Part shown: piece after piece, positions 24,441 through 36,800 of the stretch
Layout: each line of letters begins with the position of its first letter
Position numbering within the stretch: position 1 is the stretch's first letter
Source: Ligula intestinalis
Lineage: Eukaryota > Platyhelminthes > Cestoda > Diphyllobothriidea > Diphyllobothriidae
DNA: 64,000 bases
NCBI GenBank assembly: GCA_036362985.1
Contig: JAYGXS010000003.1
Coordinates: 69,553,350 to 69,617,349 of the forward strand
Direction: 5' to 3'
Translations under genes and position numbers: made by a program
Notes under the pieces: generated by a model
Seen by the model: the letters and a program-made list of their open reading frames with translations, nothing else
Told to the model about the DNA's origin: nothing
The model's database searches: none

Positions 24441-24459
24441 GGTTTAAATTTTTTTATAA

Positions 24460-25900
24460 ATTAGAACGATAAGTGAAATTCTTCACGTTAGTTGACTAAA
24501 TAAATGCACCACTGTATTTATAAAGAATGTTTTTCCTTCGTCAAACTATTTAATACATATTGTTGTTATTTTATTACAAAAATTTCAAATTGAGCTTTAA
24601 ATTCCAAGAAAAAAAATTTCGAGCGTTTTCAGTGTTTTCCAGATTTCATCCATTAGTGCACATTACATTTGAAGCTGATATCAAAACCTTTAAACCAAGA
24701 TATCTATAAAAAGCAATTCTCAAAAATATGCGTTTTTTGATATAAGTTCTTATAAAGATGGCTATTTGAGCAATATCTAGATGTTCTTCTAAACAGTACA
24801 ACAGTACCTGTTTCTGATACTCATGTCTCTGATGATGAATCCGCGACGTATGTCAAAGCATCAGGCAAATAAAAGAACTGCCCCAGCAATCGAGTCTTCT
24901 TCTTCTTCTCAGTACAACATAGTCTCGAATAAAAAGCATCCACAACAGAAGTCTGATAGGTTACCTCTTAAAAACTTTAATTATGTATCATCTGACGAGT
25001 ATCTGTGCATGTCACCTTCTTCTTAGGTGATGTCAAAATGAAAATAAAAATATTTGACGAGTTTTCCAATTCTCTAAGGATAAATCATAAAGTTTGGCTG
25101 TAAAAGTAAGAACTCAATTTTCTCCTTATATTGGAGTATTTTCCACCATGGGGTTACGTTCTAAGCGTGCAATTGCAAAACTTGGCCGAATATATAGAAA
25201 GATTTCGGCATTATTTTTATTCAGTTTTATTACGTTTCCAAATTGCATGTAAGCGGAAGCTATAGTAACACAACAGTATAATTCATCCTGCTTTATATTT
25301 AGTAAGATTTTCTTTTGAATTCATCTTCGCGGTATCATATGGACAGTTTTGGGTTCATTCCACATAGTCGATGCAGTAAGAGAAAAATCCGTCAAAAATA
25401 TTTGATGCTGCATTTTGTGGCAAAAATTTTACCAGTTAACCAAAAATAATTCTTATAACGGAAATTATTCCTTGCTTTTGGAAAAAAAGGGTAATTCCTG
25501 AACCTAGGTCTCAATTGAATCTGAGCAAATTAACACTAGAGTCTCTGGCTCGGGAAGGGATATATTTTAAATAATCTGCTTATATGGGTGTTCTTCCATA
25601 GCCCACCGCAAACAAGGTCTTGTTATTTCCTACTTGATAGCGTAAGAAACATCTTTGATGTCAGACTTCCGACGATATCGACAATATACTGTCTAGTACT
25701 GTCAATAAACTAAACTAAAAATTAAGTTTTCTTTATAAGAAGGCTTTCAAAAGAAAACACCAACTCATTGAATCAAAATAACGTTACCAAATATGTAAAC
25801 AACTATCAAATCAAATGTAAAGACTTTTGCAGAACTTCCTTGCTGCATTGTATATTGTTTCAAATAAAGTTGAGATAAGCCGAGGCATTTTGCCCAAAAG
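24460..25900 (+). repeat. Dispersed AT-rich repeat family, copy A
   Basis: Blocks such as AAAACCTTTAAACCAAGATA, TTACCTCTTAAAAACTTTAA and GTGATGTCAAAATGAAAATA recur in the same order at 29.4-30.8 and 33.9-35.4 kb. Copy A contains a 67-codon ORF (24823-25026, rich in S, K and Q) that is not open in the other copies, so I do not call it a gene. Confidence 0.5.
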
Positions 25901-26645
25901 ATGGTAAAAAAGTGAACATCAAGCATACACAAAATTGCAGGAAACAGTAAGACGATGTCTACCCACTACCACAGAACAGCTACATTCAGCGTAAAATGTA
26001 TGAATGATAACATAATACTAGTAAAGAAGGTGCTAGCTAAAACACTAGCTTTTAGTCACTACCTGTATTACCAATAACGTGTATCGTGTAAAATCTACAG
26101 GCTTCTTGTGGACAGTTAAGTGAAAATTGCGAAGGCATTTAATGAAGGATGATGGACATTGGTCCAAATATTCATATTGACTTTCTCTCTGTGCGTACAA
26201 AGATGATTTGAGATTGATTTATTTCAAATGAACGGTTAATTTCCAAAGAACCTAAAAAGGCAGCAATTGGAAATGAATTCGCCATAAAAAGTTACATTAA
26301 ATGAAACCAAGTAAATATTGATAATTTGAAAAATATTAAAATGAACACAATTACAGTAAGGAAGAGCTTCAATCTAATTATTTTGCAAGACGCATTAACC
26401 AACAAGTTATCGTGAAAAATTCACTTTTTTCAGAAGATTTATCCCTTTTATTATATTTCCTGTGCTTTAGTTTGCTCGCCAAAATCAAAAATTAAATTAT
26501 TTCAACCATCATAAAATGACTAAGAATTTGCACAGTATCCACATCCATTTAGCATCGATTTTTTGGACGCGGAACTCCAGAACGTTGCTAACAGGTCCCA
26601 GCGGATTTCGTCATCAAGGCGTTATTCCTGTCTTTTCACTCAGAA

Positions 26646-26991
26646 ATGGATGACATCGCAAGCGTTTTACGTGAGTTTTGGAAAAAATATGTATGTAAAC
26701 TTTAGTTAGCCGAGTAAATACGTATTTCATTCCAAATTTACTCCTCCGATAAGGTGAGAAAACTGAATTAATGATCTTTTCACTAAGAGCTCCTTTAACG
26801 ATAATTTAAGGCCGAATGATGTAGATTTAAATGACGTTGAAAATATAGGGGCTCGAGCTGCAAATCTAAAAAAACTTGACTATTTATCGTATAGAAAACT
26901 GACCGTGGCTGAACTTCTAACGGGTGCATCATACAGCAATGTAGAAATCAGCGAAAAACCTGTCTGGGCTTTCACTTATCATCCGTGTTAG
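26646..26991 (+). CDS. Possible small two-exon ORF, unknown product
   Basis: An ATG with a strong context (GAAATGG) at 26646 opens 15 codons (MDDIASVLREFWKKY) to a GTATGT donor at 26691. An acceptor TTTTCACTAAG ends at 26787. The next segment is in phase 0 and open to a TAG at 26989-26991 (SSFNDNLRPNDVDLN, LTVAELLTGASYSNVEIS). The product would be 82 residues, acidic, with no signal peptide and no family that I know. The sequence lies 0.5 kb before the first coding exon of the C16orf89-like gene and could be an independent small gene, a leader exon or a chance arrangement. Confidence 0.25.
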
Positions 26992-27452
26992 GATAACGTT
27001 AAAACCTTCATCATTAATACTTCAAACCAGCTGGTGACAATTAATAGGCCATAGATTAGGTATCCGAAGGAGTTGGGAAAAATTATCACATGCAATTCAG
27101 ACTGCAGACCCGTTCACAGGGACAAAGTTATGTCTGTAACCTCCTTCTCAGAAAAGGAATGGGTTTTAAAGAGAGGTCGCGCATGAAAATATGTTGTCTA
27201 GCTAACTGTTTTCCATACTAACAGTGTACGTTTTAGAAAAAGGAACAAGCACACGTGTTTCACTGGCTGAGCCCAATAATTTTTCATTCCAAAAGACTTA
27301 CTCCAGAGCTGTGCATTAATTTTCTCAAAAAACTAAACAAGACAAAATTTTTCATACAAAAGCGGAGGAAGTTTGCTTAAAGAGGCATCACTTAGGTGCT
27401 GTCACTCTTCATTATTGTTAATAAATTTCAGATATTTTTTTCATTTTCCCAG

Positions 27453-27822
27453 AGGTACGTTGTTGTAATCCGAACACCAGTCGACTGCCTATCTAACCAA
27501 TCGGTAGTGGCTAGCATACTGATAATTGGATTGGCTCCCTTTCTCAAGGAACTGTTGGGGTTGGTATATTTTGTAGAAATTGCTCTAAATACCATGGGGA
27601 AAGTTTTGCATCTTGTTTATCGAGAACGGCACAGTTTAATGTTTCTGTGCGTCATCTTTTTTGTTGTCGTGCGGTTCGTTTTCTGTGATGGCTGTGAAAG
27701 CAGAGCAATTCTTCAAAGGCTTGATATAACATTCAATGCAGTAGAAAAGGCCCTCAAATTCTATTACAGACATCATTTTTCTATGAATTTGGATGGCGTT
27801 CTTGGGACAAGATTTCTGGAAG
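27453..27822 (+). CDS. C16orf89: C16orf89-like, exon 1 (5' UTR 27453-27593, coding 27594-27822)
   Basis: A textbook acceptor (TTTTTTTCATTTTCCCAG) ends at 27452 and a GTAAGTAAG donor begins at 27823. I place the start at 27594 because ACCATGGGG is a strong initiation context. An in-frame ATG at 27639 directly before the hydrophobic segment is the alternative and would give 348 residues. The frame stays open upstream, so the 5' UTR assignment rests on the ATG choice. Codes for residues 1-76 plus one base: signal peptide, RLDITFNAVEKALKF helix and NLDGVLGTRFLE. The acceptor upstream of the start means a further 5' exon or a trans-spliced leader. Confidence 0.88.
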
Positions 27823-30800
27823 GTAAGTAAGATAAATTTACATGTGTAGAGGGTTGCACTTCGAAGTTTGCAAAAATATCTGGTAAAATACAATGGTTGG
27901 GTTTTTGACTTTTTATTAATGTTCTTCAGTTGCTTTATTAATGAAGTTTCAGGGCTACAAGGCATTCCTTTTGCACTGGCGACATGTTCCCGTAAAATTT
28001 AAGTATGAAAATGCCTAAAGTGCGGATAACAGACTTAGATATTCCTTACCCTAAACACGAATAATTTTCAAATCTAGCCACCACTGATTTTTTACATGAA
28101 TCTAGGTAGGTCTTTATTTTATACCATTAAAAGCTACTACATCATCGCGACTTTATGGTTGCTGATAGTAGCATAATTCTTGGATAAGAGAACATTTAGT
28201 ATAAACGGCGTTTGTCGCTGTCTTTAACGTAGTAAAACTCAAAAAATGTTTACTGTTGTCAAACAGGTCAAGTTGCCGCCTAAAATAATATTTTTGCCTA
28301 CAATTGCTGACAACATGAATTAACTGAGCCAGGTCCAAAACACCCGTGGTATTGCTATTCCTTACCTGACAAATAAAACTACTCACCTTCAGATTAGACG
28401 TACTTTAGTCAGCAATGCTATCAACGATGAAGCAAAGTTTGTATATCTTCCTAATATAGTCACCGGGAACTCAAAATGTGAAAAAGCTAAATTACGGGTT
28501 AAACTGAATCGTAACAAGTCCTTGATCGTTGTGGATCGCAGGCTTGCAATTTCAAAAGAAAACTTCGTTTGCTCTATATCGACATTTTCCCTCAATTTAC
28601 TTTAACTTAATTTCTTTTTTTTCAAAAAACACGAGAATGCAGCTCATATCCGTGCCTAAATAGCAATATAAAATGCAAAGAGCATGCAAGGTGAACGCAA
28701 AAATAAGTAATGATATCACAGAACACGTAATAACATTACCAACATAGATGTGCTTTACACCCATTGTTATATATCATGTATATCTAACAGCTTAGGAAAA
28801 ATAACTCATCTTTTATTTTTATATTTACTACGGAAAATTTACGAACACTTATCTACAGCCTTATCCGTTCCTGTTTCTGTCTACCACTTCTGGCAGCCGT
28901 TTGAGCTAGAATAATGTGATCCATAGTCCTATACGCGCAATATTGTTAAAAGCCATTCTGAGAAGTTTCGCTGTTGTTAATAACACCTGTATTTCTTGCT
29001 TCTATTATTTTGTCTGTCCTGCAATTTTCAGGACGATTTCGGGTAATAACTGATTTTTAAAACTTTCTTCGAATATGTATGAATTTTTGGCTTATTAAGA
29101 ATTACATTTTCAGCGCCTGTACTCTGCCTGCTATGTTGTCAAGTCATAAAATATACATTTCGTCTACCACCCTATTCATGTGGCTTCATGTGTGCAAAGG
29201 GCAACGCCAACTTGCTACATCATTAACTACCTTTGACTGCCGCATCCTTTTTATGTATTTTGTTCCTAATGTGTTAAATTTTCACTTTTCTACTATTCAG
29301 CATAAGTTAAATTCATTAACGTAAATGAGATGCTATTTGTGTTAACTTGTGATTTCTTTAAGTAAATATTATTATGAGATTATAAAATTGTTAATGTTGT
29401 GAATGTTTTCAGAAAACATACAAATAATAATGAATGGCATAAGGCCTATTAAGTACATAAAATATCTATAGGAATTACTAAGTGTTCAAAAAGGAATATA
29501 AAATTTTCTCGATAATGCCGTGGTCATAGAGACGTAAAAAAGGCTTCTGAATTAGAACAATTAATTGAGGTATTGTGTTAAGTTGAAAAATTTGAAGCAA
29601 TCACATTCAAGATAATAAACGAATTTTTCTTTAGTCAAAATATTCTGTAATGTCTGTTATCACCGGTTACGTATTTATTTAATGTCATCGAAAAAAGTAT
29701 GTCATTAAATTGCTTGTTTTGACTATCTTCACTGATCAATTCATAATTTGCACATCTGTTCGATGTTTACACCAAAACCTTTAAAATCAGGTATGTATAA
29801 AGCGTATTCACCGAAAGAAAGTGTTTTTGGATATTCGTTCTTAGAATGATGACCATGCTGCTTCTTTGTAAAAATGCCTCGAAACAGCAAACCACATTGT
29901 CAAGAGTAAATCATGCCAGCAGTATAACTCTGCAGCTACTATTTCTAAGATTAATAAAAAAGTTTCCATAAACGTTTACCTCTTAAAAATTGCCTGAATT
30001 CGATATTCGGCTGACGAACTTCTGTGTATATTAAATTTCTTCAACGTAATGTCATAATGAAAATTGACGATTTTGAGAATTTCTTCAAGTTTTTGAAGAT
30101 AAACGATTCAATTTTTACTGGAAATGAAAGAACTTTCTTTTCTCTTTATAATGGTTTAACTTCTGCATGAGTAGATTACTTCCACTGGCGAATTAAAAAA
30201 TATGGACCATATACATTGCCATTTTTTAAAGTACTTATTATTTTTTTTCTGTTTCGTTTCTAAATAAAGTAAAAAGGGACTGTAAAGAATAAAAAAAAAC
30301 TATTTTTCTTCACGACTTACATTACATAAGGTATTCGTTCTGTTACATCTACGAAAATACATTAGAAATGTGGTTTTTATTGAAGGAAATTTGAGGTTCA
30401 TTGTTGCATTCAAACAAAAACTCTTATGTCAATGCATTTTTTACAAAGAAACTTCACCAGATAGCGAAACTTAATTTCGTTAACACATATGTTCAATGTT
30501 ATCGCAAACAAATTTGGTTCCTTTAACTTGGCTTCACTTCAATCGCTCTTTCGTAATAGCATGGGAAATTCCTTCTTTATGAGCCATCTCCCAAATGTCC
30601 CCGGAACAAATGGTTATTTCTCTGAATAAACCTGACTTAAATGCCGATTTAACTAAGTAAAAGGCTTTTGCAGAATTCAATAAACTGAATGAATCGCAAT
30701 GGTTTTTTCAAATATATGCCAAAGACTTGCATAATCTTCGGCGGCTTCTGTACGTTATCGGCTGAAAGTTGTCACGTTTTCTAATGTCAGGCTAAATTAT

Positions 30801-33800
30801 CTAAGATAAATGGAAGGTGCAGCTAAAGAAAGGTTAATGTAGCCTCCAGAGGTACGCCTAGAAAAGTGCTATTTTCAACATCATTAAATATAGTCTCCAG
30901 GCTATATATGTTCTATGATCTCAGTAAAGCCATTTTATTATTTGCGCGAACGATTTTCGAATTCTATGACAGTAAATAGAATGTTGACTGGAACCAAATT
31001 TTGACATTCATTGTCAGTTACTTTCTAACCGTGCACCTTGGTGTCAGCTGACTTTTCCTTACTACGTCATCGACACTGCACGCCAAATTGCTTGGCATAG
31101 GGTCAGAACAGAATTTGGGTAAATATCGAACGCTTTTGGTCTGGATAGGGGGCAAATGTAAAGCATCTGCGTATTTTGATCGAGATATTTTCGCAATGCA
31201 ACTACTATAACTGCATCTGTACTTACAGAACATCCGCCGTAGATTGATACGATTCCATACATTTGCCAGTTGCGGCCATTAAGAACAAATATTAATCAGC
31301 ATGGCAAATACCAGATTTAAAGAAGAGGCAGTAAGAATTCAACTGTCGAATCGACTAGGGAAAAAGCAGCAAACAGTGCATTACACAAAAGGCCGCATTT
31401 GAATTCTACGCACCAAAATTACCGTTGCGCATTCTTTTACAACAACTCTTATCGCGAAAAGCAAACTCTTCCCCATTGTGTAGCCCCGAGCAACACTTTG
31501 CGATCGTAATTGTTTCGTACAAACTGGAAGGCATGCATCCCAAGAAATATAATTTTAAGGAAAAGCGCCCTTTGGGAAAGGAAGCTTTTCCTTGAAATTA
31601 CATTTCTTGACACATCTACCTTACAGTTTGTATGAAACTCTTATTGCGTTAGTTGTCTTTGTTGGCCACATGGATTTTATCGGCACTCAAGGCTCGTGCC
31701 AAACGCGTTACTTTTTGTCAACCTCTGTTTAGTGGGGCTGAAATGTTTTTTTCAAGAGTTCAATTCCTGTTGACTGCGAGAGTTCAGTGCTGATGAGTTG
31801 TCCTTTGGGGACCACGAACGATGGCGGGCGATGTAAAATTTTATCAATGACGTTAATTATGTCTAGTTTTGTTTCACATGTGACAGCCTTCCCTTTCCGT
31901 AATTGATCTCTCCATCGGAAGAATTGAATGCCATTTTTGAAACTGTGTAAGAAGAGGAATAGAAAACTGACTACAGTAGTCGCCAAAGACCATGCAAATT
32001 TCATAAATTTGTATAAGTTTGATCATTACTCGAATACCAGTGTGAATGCAGTAAGGAAGATTTAGAAATACAGTTCTCGCCGATGATGGTGCAATAACGG
32101 CAATCCTGCATGTAAAACGTTCAAGCTTGCAATGCATTAGCCTAACTGACCTGCAAGTAATACTGCGTGAAAGCTTCAATAAATTCTTAAAAGGAGGCAT
32201 ATTTCGATGCATAGAGTACCATTTTTTATCTAAGAACTAATATGCTTTGCCAAAAACCGTCAAATACAAAAAGGGCAGTAAGTCAGGTCGGGGATAAAAA
32301 AAGTTGTTATAAAAGTGACAAAAGTGTAAGAAAATAGAATGAAATGACAAAGTGAGCAAAATTAATCAATAGGTAACATACTAAGATTTTGTTGAGCATC
32401 CTTTAGCGTTTATAAGAGCAGTCATACGGGAGGACATAGATGGGATTGGATTATCAATTGAGGTTTGGTCTATATAATTATCCAAAACGAACGCCAATTT
32501 ATTTTCCATTGAAAGGTATGTCGGAGGCTTGTGTCAGTTTTGCTTGATTAAGGCGAAGATATTTTCAATTGGATTGAGGTCGTGGCTGTTGGGCGGGATG
32601 AAACTTGTTCGAAGGCCACATGCAGAAATGCTGGCTGTAGTCTTGAAAAATAAGATTAGAGTCGTAAGGTAAATTCTAATCATACCTCCTTTGATCGGTG
32701 AGCAGGGGCATTTTCTTGTTATATAATAGTATCCATTCGGCGCCTGTGAATTTAATTATAACCAAATAAATCTTTGACAATGTTGACATAGAGGAAACTG
32801 TTAATTTTCTCGTTCTTCGGCCGCCAGATTGGTCGCTCACCGAACTTGATCGCCATCCACACCATGAGGCATCGACAGTTAAGGAAGGTTGATATCGAAG
32901 CAGTCTGGACTTTAGGAAAGTTTTTTTCCGCATATTACCTTATGTGCCGACTTTTTGGACTTGTCTAAGAACAGTACTTCATCACAGAAGGAAATGTTTT
33001 TTCCAAAATAAAACTCTGCGGCTAATGTATTCCTGTGCAAATAAGAAACGTTCCTTAATATGTTTCCTACTTAAAAATGGCTTAACCGTAGCCATCCTCT
33101 GATGTAAGTCAAATTCCCGCATTTTTTTTCATAAGCAGTGTATGAGAGAACATTGACAAATTTTCCCTGTGAATAGCGGAAATGGACATATAATGATAGA
33201 TTTTTAACGTTCGACGAATAAAATCGTCATCCTGTTCTGTTGTAGAGCGTTTTACTCCAGGATTCTTCTTTCTTGGCACTGTTTTAAAATAAATAATTCG
33301 GGATACTGTGTCCTTGCTTACGTCAAACATACTAGCTAATAAATTACACGCCAGCACTTCGGCTGCCATTTTTCGTAAGCGGACAAAATCATCTTCACAT
33401 AGATAATTGTCAGACATCATGAATGCACAGCCCAACAGGAAAAAAAGACATATATTGCATCTTTGCGTTCCTATATCAAGCTGGCGCTGATAGTTAGCAG
33501 AAAAAATATTAAAAAGTGGAATTCTTCCTTGTTTCTGAACATAAATGCGATTCCTTCAATCTGAACTCACTTCCATCAGAACAATTTCGGACAACATTTG
33601 CTGGTTCTAGCAGCGATATATTCTAAACCTTCCTCCCTCACTTTGGAGTTTCTCTATAGTATAATGCACATTAATAAAAAGTTTGGTTCTGTCATGTGAA
33701 ATAGCATAGGAAATTCCTTTGATATAAGACTACTCTCATCTCCGCAAAAATAAATGTCAATTTCTCTTTATAAACAATTTTAAAACGCTGATTTTCTTAA

Positions 33801-36800
33801 CGGAAAAGCTTTTAAAGAACTGCTTGAACGCAGTTAATTACAAAAGTGTTTTCAAATATATGCTAAAGTGTCCAGCCAAGTTTCATAATTAGCATTGTAT
33901 GGTCTTCGGCAGCTACTGTAATATTGAACTGCATCAGGCATATTGATTACAATAAAGAACTATCGGAATTACTGAGTGTTTGTTAAGAAAAAGAAACTTT
34001 TCTCGATAATCTTGTGTGTCTAGAGACATAAAAAGCGCTATAATTGAGAAAAATCAGTTTAAATATTGCGTTAAATTGAAAACTTGAAGCGACCACTTTC
34101 TATATACCGAAAGAATTTTTCATCATTCAAGATATTCTGTAGACTTAAATCTTACTGGATAAGTATTTGTTGAATGCCATCAAAAAAGTGTGTCAAAATT
34201 TTCCTTGTTTTCACTGTCTTCATTGAAAAACGTATAAATTCTGCATCTGCTTGACGATTACACCAAAACCTTTTCAATAAGATAGATAGAAAGAGCAGTT
34301 ACCAAAATAAAATTTGTTTCGATATTGGTTCGAATGAATATGGCAACATTTTTGATTTACAGAAATGCCTCAAAATAGCAAAACACATTGGCGAGGGTAA
34401 ATCTTGTCCGCAGTGGTTTTAAGAAACTATAATTCCTAAGATTGATCAAAAAACTTCCCATAAAAGATGAACTTTGAGAAAGTGCTTTGATAAAATATTC
34501 AGTTGACGAATTTCTGCGTATATTCAATTCTTCCAACGTAATATCACACTGAAATTTGAGAATTTTGATAATTTCTTTAAGTTTCCTGAAGATCAATGAT
34601 TCAATTTGATTGGAGGGGAAAAAAAATTCTTCTATCTTTATAATGGATTATTTTGCGCATAAGTGGATGAATCCCACTTTCTGATATAATTATGCGAATT
34701 TAAAAAAAACTGGCCCTTTACATTGCCATTTTTTGAAACACTTATTATTCTTCTGTCTGGTTCGTTTCTGAATAACACAAAAGGTGAACGAAATGTACAG
34801 AAAAAACTATATTTCTACGTGAATTACATTCAATAAAGCCTTCTTTGTCTTAAATTCATGTTAGCCGGTTCTATATTTTGTTTTTGTTGCAAGGACAAAA
34901 TGCGTATTATTCATGCATTCAAAAAAAACTTCTGTTACTGCATTTTGTGCAAAATAACTCCACAGGATAACTAAACATAATTTTTAAAATGCAAATCTGT
35001 AATGTTACTGCACATAAATGTGATTCCTTTAAGTTAGCTTCACTTGATTCGAACAATTTCAACACACTTTTTCAGTTCGTGGAGGGATATCTTTGATAGC
35101 TATTTCACTTATTTTGGAGTTTTTTCATAGTGTTGTCGACGTTTAAGTCCAGTTGGGTTTTCTCTTTCGTAAGAGCATAATAAATTCCTTCGATATGAGA
35201 CTACTCCCAATTTCCCCAACATTAATGGCAATTAATAAATAATTGACGATTGAACTAACTAAAAGGCTTTTGCCGAATTCAGTAAACTTAATAAATCAAA
35301 ACAGTGTTACTAAATAAACGCTAAAGTACCCAGTCTAATTTCATCATCAGGGTTGCAAGGTGTTCGGCGGGAACTGTAATATATCCGTCCAACATGGGAG
35401 AAGTTTGAATAGTTTTTGGTTGTTGTTTCTGAACATTTATCCGATGTCAGCTTTGTTACCGTTGGTATCTAAATGACTTTATGAACGGTATTGTGGGGAG
35501 TTTTCGTTTAATGTTAGTTGATGCCTTTTATGTCATTATGCTGGATGCTTAAGCGGTAAGCCAAAACAAATCCATGCTTTACTTATTAAGGAATGCTTAC
35601 TGAACTCCTTAAACGCTATGCCAAGCGCCTTCCAGAGGCTACGCGGGGGAAAATGCGTTACCTCCGAGACTTGGCGACGACGGTTTCCGAACTGGGAACA
35701 ATTGAGGGTGCCAGATCTACGCCTCATTATTACTCCCGTAGGTTTGATTATGCACGCAATTTTAAAATAATTTTACCTATGCATTGCACTACGCTTTTAA
35801 CACTGAGTCGGCTAAGATAGACTTGCATGTATGCCATTTTTAATATACTCTCCACTTGAAACGTACTACTTCCATGTCTACCTTTTCTTTCTGATGCATT
35901 TGCTTTGCCAGACAGAGGTTCACAAATGCAACTTAAGACGCTATGAACAGTCGTTGGGGCTATCGCAGGGACAAGTCAAAACGTTACCATTATCGCAGGG
36001 ATACGCCACGAAATCACCATTATCACAGACACAACAGGCCAAATTAAAAGATGCGAGTTTAGATCACGGCAGGGTCACCAATATTGAAGGGGCTAAGTAG
36101 GTTAAACCCTGGTGACTGCGATCTTAAGGCCCTGTTCCTTAAGAGAAGAGAGGTCATGGGAGGTAAGAGTGGAAGGAGCAGTTTATTCTGTACAGAAGGG
36201 AGTGGAGTACATGTAAGAGGCATTTGACTGTTAGACGAGCGGGCAACCGCCGGCTACAGCGCCGCGTCTAAGGTTAGGTGACCAGGGGAATCGCCACAGC
36301 GTCTGAAGCAGCCTTTGTATAAGTCGGCCTTGACAAATGATTGGTCAGCTGGATTGGCTGGACAGATAAGCATAGGCGGCTAATGTGTGTGCACTCGCTA
36401 AAGGCGGGGAGCCTTGTCAGATGCTGGCCTCCGCGGATTCAGTCACCACACCGTCTCCCCTTTTTTGAAACCTACATCTATTGTGCGAGGACCAGTTCGC
36501 GCGTAGAGAGTGCTCAACAGTGTCAGTTACGGATCCAAGTCCGCTTCCGGTCAGTGCTACTATGTCTTTCCGTCGGATCCAGAAGTATGAAGAGGGTGCA
36601 GGGCTGCTTAATTCCGTGCCGTTTTTTCCATTGTTAAAAATTATAAAGCACAAATCACCGCTCTGAGTCCTCTATGCTAGGGAACACATGGTGTACATCG
36701 CCCTGCCGAAGGTCCATCTGGCTGGGGCATTTCAACGTAGTTTGAAGCATGTTTCAAGCATAAAAATAATGCTAAGTTAGTCCGTTTTTTATTCCATCAG

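Noticed and set aside
24823..25026. 67-codon S/K-rich ORF
   Set aside because: Lies in dispersed repeat copy A, and the same positions in copies B and C are full of stops.
27953..28002. Acceptor-like TGAAGTTTCAG followed by a 16-codon terminal frame in phase with exon 1 of the C16orf89-like gene
   Set aside because: It would end the protein after about 93 residues, and the true continuation at 35591 restores family motifs. It could at most be a rare alternative end.
28153..28595. Minus-strand ORFs of 68 and 77 codons and an overlapping 70-codon plus-strand frame
   Set aside because: They contradict each other on opposite strands inside intron 1, with no usable splice structure (only 21 nt between signals) and no family.
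31729..32212. Minus-strand ORFs of 91 and 112 codons, one with a KxTCETKLDIINVID stretch
   Set aside because: Slightly like a transposase HTH, but isolated and overlapping each other in different frames.
35911..36100. Exon-like frame after TTTGCTTTGCCAG in intron 2, ending in 10-residue repeats
   Set aside because: The frame is explained by the 30-bp tandem repeat and the adjacent LTR-like element, and it does not join the neighbouring exons.
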